A stretch of 64,000 bases of DNA from Cristatella mucedo (taxonomy: Eukaryota; Bryozoa; Phylactolaemata; Cristatellidae): NCBI GenBank assembly GCA_009760855.2, contig WPIO01000035.1:1956501-2020500 (forward strand). Direction: 5' to 3'. Position 1 is the stretch's first letter; each line of letters begins with the position of its first letter. Position numbers and translations under genes: made by a program. Below, in pieces: positions 48,616-61,267 of this stretch. The notes below the pieces were generated by a model. It made no database searches. It was not told the DNA's origin and was given only the letters and a program-made list of their open reading frames with translations.

Positions 48616-48949
48616 TATTTTTTTATTTATTTATTCAGAAGATGAAACATTGGAGAGACAGTTTAAACCCGTCATATTATTTTAAAAAGCAATAGCAAGG
48701 TGAATACCCAATCTTATGGTCTACTTTCCTTGACTAAGGTAATTTATTCTACACTTGTTGGTAAGAGTAAAAATTTAGGAAATAAACTGTCACATATCAA
48801 GTAAATTCAAGTTAGCAGGAAAATATTTTTGCCATATCGCTTCTAAAATCTAAAATAAGCCCTAACCAGTGATCCTCAAAATGCTACTCTCGCTGTTGCC
48901 CAAGGTTTGTTCATGTCTCTTCTGGTCACTAATTGAAGCACCTATTATA

Positions 48950-50250
48950 CTGGACTTACATGAGTGCTTTGCTCGGTTGTCCCGTTCCTATCAAAGGGGT
49001 TCTAAGGAGTTTGGGCAGACCGATGTAACGACTAAACTGCGAACTCAAACCAAGCAAGTTGTTTTCAGTCTGGGTAAAAAGCTAATCGCTCCACAGACTC
49101 GGCATCATTTGGGGTGTATAACTACCTTCTCATGAAGTCAGACTGGTAAAGTTTTTCTCTTTTCTCTGCTTGATCTTTCTACAGCTTTCGCTACTACAGA
49201 TCACAAAGTCCTTCTTGAGGTTTTTGAATCTGGAATGGGTATCACTGGCATTGCAGAGCACAGATTCAGGTTCTATCTTAGTGTTTTCCAGAGTATTGAT
49301 GTGAGCCAAAAAAGGGCATCTCAAGAACCCCTTCTGTATGGTGGTACCTCAGCCATCAGTGCTCGATCTGCTTCTTTCCAAAAGTAAAACTCTTTCTCTT
49401 GCCGATGTGATCGTAAAGCGTAATATAGGCTTTCACTTCAATGTAAATGAAACTCAATTGCAACCATGCTCTGATTTTTTCTCGCCCTTCAGCACGTTGA
49501 ATTTTCCTTGAATTGTATTTATGACATCCCCATATAGATTGCAGCAAACTATCTTAAATTTAATTGCGACAAAACAAACTTACTAGCTTTGAATGAACGA
49601 CATATGATTGAGAATGTGGAAAGGCTAAAGCTCAAATTGTCTGTGATATAATATCTCCTGTCAAATCTGCACATAGTTTTGGTGTTCAGTTCCAAAGCTA
49701 CCTTTCATTAGATCACCAAATCAGCTCCTCTGTCAAGTCTGCCCTCTTGCAGCTACATGACAGTACTAATGTTCGTGATTGCTTTGAAAAAAATATCACA
49801 TCTAAATTCGTCCATGCATTCGTGGCATTTCACGTCGACTTTTGTAGATCACTGTTTGCTGGTTTACTTGTCTGCAATATAAGGCACTTAAATTTTGTGG
49901 GAAACCAAACACCTAGCTCTTCTGTCTTTAGCATTGCAGTTGACACATCGAACCACCAATTGCCTATCTTTACTGGTTTCCAATCAAGAGGAACGTCGAT
50001 TTAAAAGTTCCGCCACTCACTTTAAGGTCCCTTAATTCTTTGGATTCTGCCTACATTTCAGAAATACTCCACCCCTCCACTAGGCGAATAATCTTACTAC
50101 CGGTTTCTGTTATTCTACTCGTATAGGTATGCCTCGTAGGAAACTTCAAACCGTTGAGCCCCATGCGTTTAGTTCGTATTCCTCAAAAGCCTAGAAGCCA
50201 CTACCTAGGCTCGTTACAACGTAACTTCACGTGATGACAATATTAAAAGC
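48950..50250 (+). mobile_element. old LINE family I, RT region
   Basis: Decayed RT: L-L-D-L-S-T-A-F-A-T-T-D-H near 49170-49200 (palm motif), then the post-YADD region. The frame 49747-50004 encodes F-V-H-A-F-V-A-F-H-V-D-F-C, and further C-terminal pieces run to about 50250. No recognisable 3' UTR follows. Confidence 0.72.
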
Positions 50251-52263
50251 TTAACGGCAAAATGTTTATAGCAGTGTGAGTTGGCCCATTTGGACTCTCT
50301 AGTTTGCATTTGCCTCATTGCTTTGCTTGCTGCTTGCGAACATTCCCACCGCACACGTGGTAATGCAGTACAGGCAAATCTTAAAAGTGCCAAGAAATAC
50401 TTTCAGATCTGTCAGGACTCTGTTACTATCAATATCATTAGAATTTAGGCCTAACATATAGGATTGGGCGGCACTTAACGGTTTGGTTGATCAATAGTTA
50501 GGCCTTGCGTTTCTAAGCCTGGGATAAGATGATCTCATTTTAACAAAATGGCATTAGGTTCATAAGCTGCAGTGAAAATTCTCCGTAGTCTGCTGATAGA
50601 TTAAGTGAAAAAACACTGAGCTGTTCTGGTGTGGCAGAATTGGCTGGAGGAGGTAAAGTTTCCTTAACTATATTTCTGCAGCATGTTCAATATTTGGTAG
50701 CAGCTAGAAACATGATAGTTAGGTAGAACGACGATTTGCTGAAGACTTAGTATCATTTTGCACAAATAATACTTTATAGTAATAATATTATTATTAATTA
50801 ACTTGAGTTTGATAAATGTTTTCCTTTGAAGACTATCTTGGATCATCCTTACTGCCATTGATGAAATATTTACTTATTGCTGCATTGATATCTTAAATGC
50901 AGAGACTTGCATGTGCATATCTTAGGAGGTTAGTGAACAAATGACAGTACATCCTGCTGCTAGCTTGCATCTCACAACTTCCTATCGATGGGCACTACTA
51001 ATTGACGTCACAGTGTATACCATCAGTGTTGCAATTACGCAAAGACTCTGGTTACAATTAGGCTAATTGATTCCAAAAGCAAGAAGTGAAAAATTGTGTA
51101 AAGGATTTTTTCCCTTCAATTCATTTCAATACTCGCAAACATAGGATAATAGTTGTATTGATCTGCCGATGGTGTTTTTCACATCTTGAATCCAGTTTGG
51201 TGAGATTTCTCTTGACCATTTTAATATGAGCAAGATTAATTTTAATTGTATTTTTACAAAGAAGCTGTGTAGTTTTTGCAAGCAATAGTCGCATTCCAAA
51301 CGAGAGCTCACTCAAGTAAACCACGTGTGCATCAAAATTTACCAAAAGCAAAATTAGAAGCTATCGAAATGTTTTCGAAAATAAACTTTCTGTTAAAGCA
51401 TGTTAGGCAACTCGGCATTCATTAGAGAAGCAGCTAAAGCGGCTAGAGCGGTCGCTCTAGTTACAGTACAACATGGATAGGTTTCAGTTGATTGATGTAA
51501 AGGAGTACAAACTTATGTATGCATAACTTTAAATATGGTATCACTTGTACCTATTACGATATAGTTAAATCCTAATAATTGAGATATTAGAGAAAATGCT
51601 ATTACCGTAAACCTGATTAAAGGATGAAGATGTGACCAAGCTTCGTGAATTTCAGTGCTATCAACTTTCGAGGTTGCAGAAAACAACGATGTCATTGGAT
51701 GAAGTCATCTCAATAAACAGCATGTGGTTGTTGTTAGTGCGGTAACAAGAATATTCAAAATTGTAAGCAATATATAATATAAAACTTAAAACCAGCCAGG
51801 GACTTTTACTTGGCTACAAGGTTGTGGAAGCATAATACTAGAAGGTTAGTTTACCAGATACTTATCAAGATTAAAGATTTACTGACCCTAGAAATAGAAC
51901 TTTTCTTATTTAAAACTACTGTGAGAGTTTGTATTACAAGAATTACATTGCAACTGCTGATGGCAGATCAGATTGAGTATCTTTAGAAAAGCTCGCTAAT
52001 AATAGTCAGACTTGAAAATTTAGATGGAGGGCTGCAGCAGGCTCCCCTACTGTAAACTGAAACCAACACTACGTAATCAGCATGTTTTTCTCCGAAACGT
52101 CCTCGAATGGTAAAGTTACTCAAAATTTAATCCAAGTGAAGCAACTTGAATAACATCACAAAAATAAAAAAAAGTAAAATTACTTTGCATGATGCAAATT
52201 GACACTCTAAGAAGTACCGAGCACTGGAATGAATGGGTTTTCACACTTTTCCATTCTTCCCAG
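50251..52263. other. presumed intron, nothing recognised
   Basis: AT-rich, no supported feature. Confidence 0.45.
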
Positions 52264-52482
52264 TTGGTTCCTGTTGGACCTGTAACTTTCAAGTGCACTC
52301 CAATTACATCGAATATTAATAGACTATTTCAAGCCTTCATAGTTATGAAACTCTCTTTGCTGCGTACAATTTTTTCTTTGTCAATTCCAGACCTTACAGA
52401 AGCTGATCCTGTGACATTTGAACAGGACACCTGTGGCCATGCTTCAGTGTCCAGCACAAGGCTGACATCAGCATCCCAGTAG
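52264..52482 (+). other. possible extra Ig-like exon relic
   Basis: After a good pyrimidine tract ending in cag (52263) an open frame encodes V-T-F-K-C, then F-S-L-S-I-P-D-L-T-E-A-D-P, then D-T-C-G. That resembles a V-type B-strand Cys and a degenerate E-F strand with second Cys. The reading is phase 0 rather than phase 1, the acidic-Gly-Tyr signature is missing, and it stops at a TAG with no donor. If related to the Ig exons it is decayed. Confidence 0.25.
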
Positions 52483-53167
52483 CTTAAATGATTTAGCATT
52501 TAGACGGCCTTGTGGGTGCTGTTGCTTACATAACTAAAACTTAGTCTTAATATTATGAGATTGCTCATAAAGCTTTGTCAGGAAACATTTAAAAAGCAGT
52601 TAAATATCACTTAGAAAAAACTACAAAAGAAAGTATCCCAAAGCACATTCTCAATATTGATACAGATTACGATACATAGGGAAGCATACATGGAATATAT
52701 ATTTAAAAATAACCAGATCTCAGAAAATTATATTGTATGTTTACCATTACATTTTAACTGTGCAATCTAAGAGAATGAGTCAAATCAAATTTATGGGACC
52801 TTGAAACGTGTCCACATTTAACTTCAAGTGAACTCAACTAAAATATTATTGCAGCTTCTTGTAATCGGATCCAGTGTAGGAATAACAGTTCTTACTTCAA
52901 TGTTTCAAACTATATGTTAAATAGTAAACTACAATATTTACATTATCAATGATTACAAGCAAGATTCATTCGAAACTTAGCAAAAAGTACGAACGCTCAT
53001 TAGAGTTCAAATTCATACAATAAGTTGTTAATTACATATTGCTAGCCAATTAAAAACAATATGCGACAAAATATAAAGCCGAACAATTTTACTACCTAAT
53101 TTCAAGCACCGCCATATTGACGAAAGTCAGCAACTGCTAGGCATGAACGATGATTACATAAAAAAAA

Positions 53168-53258
53168 TTATATATATATATATCATTATATATATATATA
53201 TCATTATATATATATATATCATTATATATATATATATATCATTATATATATATATCAT

Positions 53259-53297
<39 letters not shown>
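53168..53297. repeat. AT minisatellite with higher-order period
   Basis: (TA)n runs broken at regular intervals of about 18-20 bases by TCATT, five times, ending in a longer (TA)n run. It lies about 140 bases before the next Ig-like exon. Confidence 0.9.
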
Positions 53298-53436
53298 TTG
53301 CTTGTGTCTATATGTAAAGTTCTAATTAAAAATATTCATCATTGTTTTCAGAAATACCTGGAATACTTCGGATATTTGAATGAGCCTTTGATTTTCACTG
53401 TGATAAAGAAATAAAAAAATATGTCATAATTTGTAG

Positions 53437-53742
53437 AAGGCGCCACGGTTAAAGTTACAATCATTTCTGAATTTAAAACTCTGTGGAAAGTTCGAGTCGG
53501 CTGTGTGCTGCCTGATATTTCTCCAAGGACCTTTATCAAAGTAACCTGGCTACTAAATGGGAGAACTTTCCACGAAATGGTACCAGAAGAATCTACTTTC
53601 AATACTAAAGTTGTTCTGATGAGCACTTTAGAATTCAGATTGGTACCGGGGAATCACTCTATTCAATGCTTGAGAGATGTGAATATTAGAGATGTGGCTC
53701 ACCTGAGATCTGACGTGCTAGGAGTATTCGTCCCACATCCAG
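53437..53742 (+). CDS. Ig-like exon, type A (A3), intact
   Basis: 306 bases, 102 codons, open. The acceptor is aatttgtag|AA at 53436 and the donor CCAG|gtaaga (near-consensus) at 53742, phase 1 at both ends. The domain starts E-G-A-T-V-K-V. It has V-G-C (first cysteine), the C-strand V-T-W-L-L-N-G 15 residues on, then L-E-F-R-L-V-P-G-N-H-S-I-Q-C (second cysteine), and ends V-F-V-P-H-P-G. Cys-Trp-Cys order and length fit an I-set or C2-like Ig fold, but the D-x-G-x-Y signature before the second Cys is replaced by P-G-N-H. A weak pyrimidine tract precedes the acceptor. It follows the type B exon at 46136, as A follows B twice in the left-hand cluster. Confidence 0.82.
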
Positions 53743-55239
53743 GTAAGACCAGACGACATGGAGCTTTCAAGCTGCAAAAGTGCTTATCACTAAGCATGGC
53801 ATTGCTAGGCTCGACGATGTCAGACCTAAGCAGATCTATTGACTTTTATAGCTACCTCAAAGTATTTAGACATATAATGTTTACATAAATCGTCAGTGTC
53901 ATAAAGCTGTGCATTCCAGCTGAGGTGATAGAAATATGGAGTTTGCTGAGGAGAATGATCATCATTATCTCAATTTGTACTTTTGTAAACAGTACGTTTG
54001 TTATGCAGGAGTGTTTTATTAGCATAACCAAGGTTGAAGTAGCTTTCTTGATGCGTTCGATAGCTGATGAAATTCATCTCAAGCAAATAATTAAAAGTGA
54101 GAACCGTAGCCTAGTTCCATGAGCTGTTCACTGAGAGATTAGCATGAATGCCGTAGCTTAAAATGGCTAGCTGAGATGTGCCACTGTATTGCAGGAGAGT
54201 TCTTTGCTGGGGCTGTGAATCATTGTAATTTTATTGAAAATAATCAAACCTGTGTATAGCACACCTTGTATTGCAGAACATTGTTCTAGGCTTCTTACAG
54301 ATGACGTATAAAAACTTGTCGACCTCAAAGTTTGAGACTGCAGTGTGAAAATGTATATGCATTCTTTTGGCAGTGCTGTAAACTCCATCAAGGGGCATTT
54401 ATAATATTATGTAAACAAAAATAAAATATTTGACATTCAAAAGAACTAATATTAATAATAATTAAAAGTTGTAAGACTAGAAAAATTGTAAGAATAGTGA
54501 TTAATCCATATGATATTGTACCTCAGATAACTCAATCTCTTTCTAGGCACACTGCAATGGAAGCAAGATAACATTCTAAAGTTGAGACTCGTCGACTTTC
54601 AAGTTAGTAGGGAAGCAAAATTGCATTCGACTAGCAAACCATGTACTATATAGGGAACCTTTTATTACCAATCATTATGTAAATAAAATCGAACTAGATT
54701 TAATTTTTCACGGAGATGGAAAACTTAAAAAATAGGTAAATGCCAATCGCCATGCCTAAGGTCATAGACTTTTGAAATGTTGTCCTTTTTTAACCTCGGG
54801 TTTCAGTTTTTAATCCTGTCACTGCCATTTCATAGTTGCTCACATAAAGTGAGAATGATGGCCTTTCAAGCTTGTCAGAGCCTCTACAAAAAGAACCTGT
54901 CTAATCACCATACCTTAGCTACTCAAATCGGATGCAAGGGAGGCAAGTTTCATTTCATAAAAATGTCAATGCAATTATGTCGAGCTATTTTTATGCAGCC
55001 GTAGCAAATCAAATCTATCAACCCCTTAAAAAAGCAGCTGCAGACCCATGTACATGGTCCATAAAATAAAACCATGTTTATTATTTGTGTTATTTAATGT
55101 TATGGTATGCAAACGTTTTAAGTGTTATCTTATATACGACGTTATTTGTACGTCTATCATCTAGCTTGGACTCGAGTCAGTCCGGAGTTTATAGAAGCTG
55201 AAAGTATTTAATAATAATTGATTAGGTTTCGTAGCAGAT
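53743..55239. other. presumed intron; small tail relic
   Basis: Near 54500-54570 there is a faint LINE-tail resemblance (CTCAATCTCTTTCTAGGC). The rest is unassigned; the open frames 53925-54122 and 54777-55004 have no recognisable domain or transmembrane exon boundaries. Confidence 0.4.
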
Positions 55240-56443
55240 TCGGCAGGTGTGCTAGCAGAGCTGATTATTAGTGTTAACTTTTTAAATTTCTCAGTCACAT
55301 TTTTTTAGATCACGACTAGTAAGTACGTTTTATCATAATTCAATGTGGGCAAATGTTCTGACATCCATGTGGGGATGTCATCAATCCATGCCCCAAAGGA
55401 GCTGAGATAACTCGAGATGCTCAAATGCTGGGAAGGATGAAGATGCAGGATGAAGAAGCACGACTGAGTGTCATCCTCATGGAAGTGAAAGCTTAGACTG
55501 TGCTTACCTATTAGGTCACTTCGTTCTTTGGCTCCAGCCTATCTCTCAGATATACTTACCCGCCAGGCCAAGCATCGTACAGCCCGCTTTTTGAAATCCA
55601 ACAGTCTACAAATACCTCATACATACCTCAAAGCCTATGGAGACCGTGCATTTAGTTTGTATGCTCCCAAAGCCTAGAACTCTCTCCCGATGTGCATAGG
55701 AACATCCCCTGACCTGACCACATTTAAAAAGAACTTAAAAACACACCAACTTAGGAGAGCATTTAGTAGTTCCATGTGATTCGTACTTCATGTGCTCATG
55801 CATGCTGACACTGTGCTTGCTGCCACTAACCACATTTGCATGCTGACCCTGTGCATGTTACCCTAGCCATGTAATTTATTTGTTTGCTTATCAAGCATGA
55901 TATTACTCACTATACAATCGCGTTGACCTTTGCAGCAAATGTAAAGCGCCTAGAGAGAGATTGAGTTCTATGAGGGCGCTTTATCAAGTGCATTATTTTT
56001 ACTATTAGGACACGTCGGCGAAAGAAATTGTAAACACAGTGAAAAGTACCAGGCCTAGGACTGAGCCCTGAGGTAGCCTATATTTAAGAGGTACCTGGGC
56101 TAATATTTGTCCATTCACGTCAATCCTAGGGAGTCTCCGACTGAGATAAGACATTATCTATGGTAACCGCAGTGAAAGTAATGTTCAAGCAAGATGAGAG
56201 GCACTCAAGAAGAACGTGTTGATCGATATTATTAAAAGCTGCCGAAGGATCGAGCATAGCAAGCAGTGATACTCCACCAATGTCTGCAATCCTAAGTAAG
56301 TCGTTGTACACCCTAAACACTACTGATTATATTGAGTATTTAGCTCAAAATAGGAATATAATTTAATAGCAAGATTTGAATTTTCAATATATGAGTTTAG
56401 CACGTCAGCCAGGATTCGTTTCAGTGTCTTTGAAAGGTTTCAA
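55240..56443 (-). mobile_element. old LINE family I, split by a nested copy
   Basis: Minus-strand RT sequence at 55240-55507 (post-YADD) resumes at 56008 (P-Q-G-S region, then the N-N-I-D-Q-H remnant of the palm motif in frame 56320-56126) and runs to about 56443. The gap is exactly the + strand insertion 55508-56007. Confidence 0.78.
55508..56007 (+). mobile_element. nested LINE family I 3' end
   Basis: RT C-terminal 80 or so codons, 3' UTR, hairpin and ATT-rich end, in opposite orientation to its host LINE. TATTAGG is present at both junctions (about 55510-55517 and 56004-56010), fitting a target-site duplication overlapping the LINE's own sequence. Confidence 0.8.
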
Positions 56444-57080
56444 TGGGAAACTGTGAAATCAGTCAGAAGTGGGCTCCGTGTTGTGAAAGCATTTAAACTA
56501 AAGGCATGGCCTTCAAAGGACTTAAAGTTTCTACAAGGCATACAAACACTTTGATTCCAAAAAGCTGGTACAAAGATGCTTAGGTAGGTGCTGAATAATA
56601 GAAAGTAGGCTGCTGAGAAAATGGCGGGCCCTACAAATACGATACGGAGCCCCAATGAGGATACCATTCTCAACTGAGAAATCGTGTAGGGCGGCGAGAA
56701 TTGGTGTGCTTTGGCAACTGTCAGATGAACAAGCAGATCAACTTACCTGAAACGCATGCCCCGGATTAGAAAACTAGGTGGACTAGTAAGCAGTAATCGA
56801 AGTAGAGTTGGGATTTCACGTATGTATTAACCAATGTAGATGTCGCATCCCTTATTTAAGCTGGTAGAAATCGTATCAAGACATACAGCTGAAAGTTGGC
56901 AAGCCTTACTGTAGGTTTGATGCTGACTTCTACTAACTGGCTACGTTGCAACCGGACACATATATTGTGAGCATCCACATTTTGTAGCGTTTAAAGTGAT
57001 TTATATAAATTCAGAAAGGCACAACTACAGGAATTGATATATGCTCAAGTGCAGCAGCTAGTCCCAACATATGAAATTAT
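56444..57080 (-). mobile_element. old LINE family I fragment
   Basis: Minus-strand RT C-terminus (frame 56673-56440 holds the F-W-N-Q-S and N-F-K-S-F-E-G-H pieces), abutting the previous LINE without a 3' UTR. Confidence 0.65.
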
Positions 57081-57239
57081 AACCTAGATTATGCTTTACT
57101 TCTGTGATCAGGAGGCGGACTTTAAATTTTGGGAACTAGTTTTTCACAAGGTAAATCATGCATGTGTGTTCTTTTTCAATCCTTATTGACTGATCATTCT
57201 ATGGGAAAGCGGTAAAGTATGAAGACTTCCAATTGAGTT

Positions 57240-58870
57240 AAAAAATGAAGATTGCTCATCATTTTACATTTAATGCATAGGAAGCACGATTGAATTGTCT
57301 ATGGTAGCATGCTCTATGTACAACACGAATAATGTGAATAGGTTGACCTACCCTGTCGAGCAGACAAGTATGGTTAGTGGCAACATGTACATTCTCAGCT
57401 GATACAATCATGTTAATGACGAATCACACGGACACATTAAATTCAGTGGTTAGCAAATGCTCATTTCATTAATATAAAATGAGGTCTATTGCCGGATGTG
57501 ACTCAGGTCGCGAGTTAGGTTTAGCCTTTCGGAGCCTACGAACTAAATACACGTTCTTAAAAGGATTTCATGTTGGCACGAGGGAGAAACAGTGACATTC
57601 CAAAAAGCTAGTTGCACAATGATTAGCCTAGAGTAGATCTATGAAGAAGGCTGCAGCAAACATAAGAAGAGACAAAATGGTGAGCTACGAAACCTTGAAG
57701 TAATGCATTGATTGATATGGAGACAGTACAGGTCAGTGATAAGTTTGGAGATGTGGCAGTCACAAAGCTCGTGGCAGACTCACCTAGCAGCCGAGTTTTG
57801 CTACATGTGTAAGCACCTGATTGCAAGCACTGTACGCCTGCCAGTAAGTTATAGAAGTCAAGACATGATAGTACACATGCTTAGATTAATTAAGTAGCTG
57901 TATCCATATGTAAACAAACTCGAATTTTAAAATTATTAAGTAGCAGAAAGTAGCAGAAAGTAACTTGCTTAAGCAGCAATAGTGGTCGTTCAATGAAAGT
58001 GCATTTTGGAACATGACAACTATATTGTGTACAGATTTAATGCGTGGTATTTTGGTCAACCACTTTTGAGCATTATAGTTTTCGAATCACACTTGGTTCT
58101 CTTGCTTATAATTTGTAAATTAATGTTCTCTTTTGCAGTTTAAGAAAGCTTGCTGCCACCCACTGTGATCGTGATAAATACAAGGAGAATGAGATTCGAG
58201 ATAACTAGATGGGCTGGAGGGCTTTTATGAAAGGTTTGACTGAGTATAATCCACATACAAGTGAAAGACTCGACTGGGCTGGCAATTACATCAGCAAATG
58301 GGAGAGTATAAGCTGCGCAAACGACAGTACTAAACACTTGGTCCTGAGGTTTCGTATGTTTCAGAGGTTATTTGGGTGGTTTCTGGCCTATCAAATAAAT
58401 ACTCTAGAAGCTCCCAATGGGATAGGACCTGAATTACTATTGTGCAGCACGTGTAAAGTCCAGGCGAGAAAAACTTTTGCGATCGATTTTATCAAGAACT
58501 CTAAAGGTTAGAGCTAAATAAGTAGAGCCGTCCCACCTCCCTCGACAATCCCAAGTGGGTCGTTTCACTTCCAAAGTAATTCAGACTCTGTGGAATGATT
58601 AGCTTTAAAACTAGAGTGCAACTTACAAGCAGTGTTTAAAGTTTCGATAAGTAAGTGTGGCTAATCTACCACGATTCGTTCTAGTGTATTTATAGGAGCT
58701 TTAGAAATGATATTTGGTAGAATTTGCTCAAGTTCCCTGGGACTACTGTTCCTTTCTTGAGTAGTGGCTTTACTACATTTTTTTAAAGGTGCGGTAGCAT
58801 GACCTGTGTTGAATAATAGTTTTATCATGTGATTTATACGTGGCAGCAGCAGATTAAGGGGATGTATGAA
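57240..58870 (-). mobile_element. old LINE family I
   Basis: Minus-strand copy from a degraded 3' UTR (57240-57420) through the RT C-terminus (57480-57900), the pre- and post-YADD regions (58000-58400) and the RT N-terminal region (to about 58870). No intact frame. Confidence 0.72.
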
Positions 58871-61267
58871 CAGACTGGTGGGAATGTGACCCAAGTGACC
58901 AATTGTTTTGTTCAATTTAGATGTGAAGTTCTGAATGAAGTCAGTATTGGTATGCTACTCCAGCAGGCTGTAAAGCTTGTAACAATATTAAGCTTAATTG
59001 CAAGCTCAACATAAATACATATTATCTTGACTGGCAATGTGCCGTTATCTGATAATCTCTCTCAACATAAACTGACCAAGACAGAGGGCCACACACAGCT
59101 CATCCTTAAATGAAGAGCCTGGGATGGTTGCAACCAGGCGGTGCCAATCCTCTCAGTTGACCTTACTTAAACGTGAAAACAAATCTAGCTAAGAAATCTA
59201 AAAAAATCTAAAATCTAAATCTAAATCTTAAATCTAAATCTACAAATCTAAATCTATAAATTTAGCTTCAGTATCCATAATAATGTCCGAAGGCATACTA
59301 AAGGACCATCGTTCGCTCAAAAGATCGTAGAGGCCAACGGTTTAGACACTTTTCGGGTTCCCAACAACAGTGGTTGACAAACGCTGCCTCTTAAGTAGAT
59401 ACTGCTAAGCTAGTACTCCAGTTTGGTCTAAGGGCTCTACCTATTTGTTTGTAGGTTGCTCTCAACTGAACTTTCGTCATTTTATTCCTTATCAATATTG
59501 CTGGTTACACGTCAGCTGTAGCATGTGTTCATTTTTAGACTGACATCAGGGGGCCGGTGTTAAAGAGAAGAGCCTGACAGGGACGGGTTCTAAAATCCTA
59601 AAAATAGATATGCAGTTTTGTTTGTGAATATCGCTGCTGCTCTTGGTTTTTCATCACCTAGGGCCTACTCCAGCCGTCAAAATAGAGCAAAACGTTTTAT
59701 TCTGTCCTGGTGATTGTTCTTTAACTCCTGAAGTACCATGGAAGCCCTAAAGGTGATCTTTAACCCCTTTCACATTATATACATATTATATAAGCAAGCC
59801 AAACATTGATTGAAGCGAAAAACTGAACTAAAACAGTTATCCCAATACCAATAAAATTAAAAAGAGTATATGCCTAATCATTTAAATTGCACACATTGAC
59901 TGGTGCAAAAAGACGTTTCCTTAAGTTGCATAGATTTTGCATCAACTTTTTTTTATTCTGCATGGCAGTAATTTCCTTAAAAGGCTAAAAGTAAACCAGG
60001 CGTTGTTTATCTATTGAATAATATACAGTTGTCTGTAAATTAATTTATAAAGGAGCTCCTTTGAATGGACTTGTCATGGCAAGGAAATGGTTTGAAAAAT
60101 TTCAGATAAGCTTATTACCAATCCAGCCAGAAGCAAGTGGTCGAAGGTATTTATTGACTTAACAGCATGTAGATGGTAATTTTGAATATGAAAGGGACAA
60201 ATAAGGAAACAACAACGGAAGCTTGTGGATGTTTTACACTTGAAGCAGTCGTGTGGCGAGTAGCTACCTTTTTGTTGTATAGCCAGAGGAAATTCCGCTA
60301 TCGCTTGCATCAAATACAGACTAGCAAGTCAGTAAGTAGACTGAGTATGAGGTTCAGATAAGGTTTTGATGGTAATAGCAACATTTATAAGCTAAAATCA
60401 GTGTCAAAAGATCTCTCCAAACGATGCAGATTCAGGTCACTAGAACAATTTAAAGCTTTAAAAATCAGCAGAAGTTTTTATTTATTGATGTCTCGCAGTC
60501 CGGCATAATACCCTATTCAACCAGGTTGAAAAGCACGTGTTCCGTGATCTCGCAATATTCATTTAAACTTGAGCAACATTGGTAAAAACATTGTGACAAT
60601 AAACCTATAAGGTGAACTCAAAACTTTTAAATCAATATGCATCTATGGGCGTGCAAAAAGGGCCCCTTGAATACCAGAATAATAATCTAGATTATGTCAG
60701 TGTCATTTTAACACGAATCCTCACACACAAATATAACTATATAAATTTGGTACGACTGGGCCCAATTATATTTTATTTGGTTCAATTTTCTTAGGAAAAA
60801 GCACTGAGACCGGATTTAAGCTCTATCCTAAGTTGATAAAAATGTTTCCATATGACATATCTGCCTCAAAGGACATGATAAAAACACAAAAATTGATGTT
60901 GTGATGGCAGCTGAAATGTAGGTAAGACCATAACTTATAGGCCCTCTACTTCCTGCTGTATAACATACTGCTGATAAATTGAAAATACCTTAACATGTAC
61001 GGTTAATGGTGGCATCTTGACACTTAGCATCAAAGTAAACTAAAAACGACTTTCTAACCCATAATGCAATCAAATACATTTATAACTACTCACTCTAAAG
61101 CTAGGTGAGTTAATTATCACCTTGGTACTTGATACTTAATTTCCTAAGCTAAGGAGCTTAAAACTAAGGGATAAGAAATTTTTATAAAATAAGATTAAAA
61201 TTTAGAAAAATCGGTCAGCCAAGTTGATTCAATGATACTGATTGCTTTAAGCATCATTATACTTTGA
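58871..61267. other. presumed intron or intergenic
   Basis: AT-rich, no supported gene. Open frame 60173-60361 (+) is Cys- and Arg-containing but unassigned. Confidence 0.4.
59183..59270. repeat. AAATCT hexamer-like repeat
   Basis: About ten imperfect copies of aaatct with small length changes. Confidence 0.85.

Noticed and set aside
53143-53325. 60-codon open frame of Tyr-Ile repeats
   Set aside because: Pure translation of the (TA)n repeat.
60173-60361. Open frame with Cys and a basic end considered as a transmembrane/cytoplasmic exon of the Ig gene
   Set aside because: The hydrophobic stretch contains charged residues and there are no matching splice sites.
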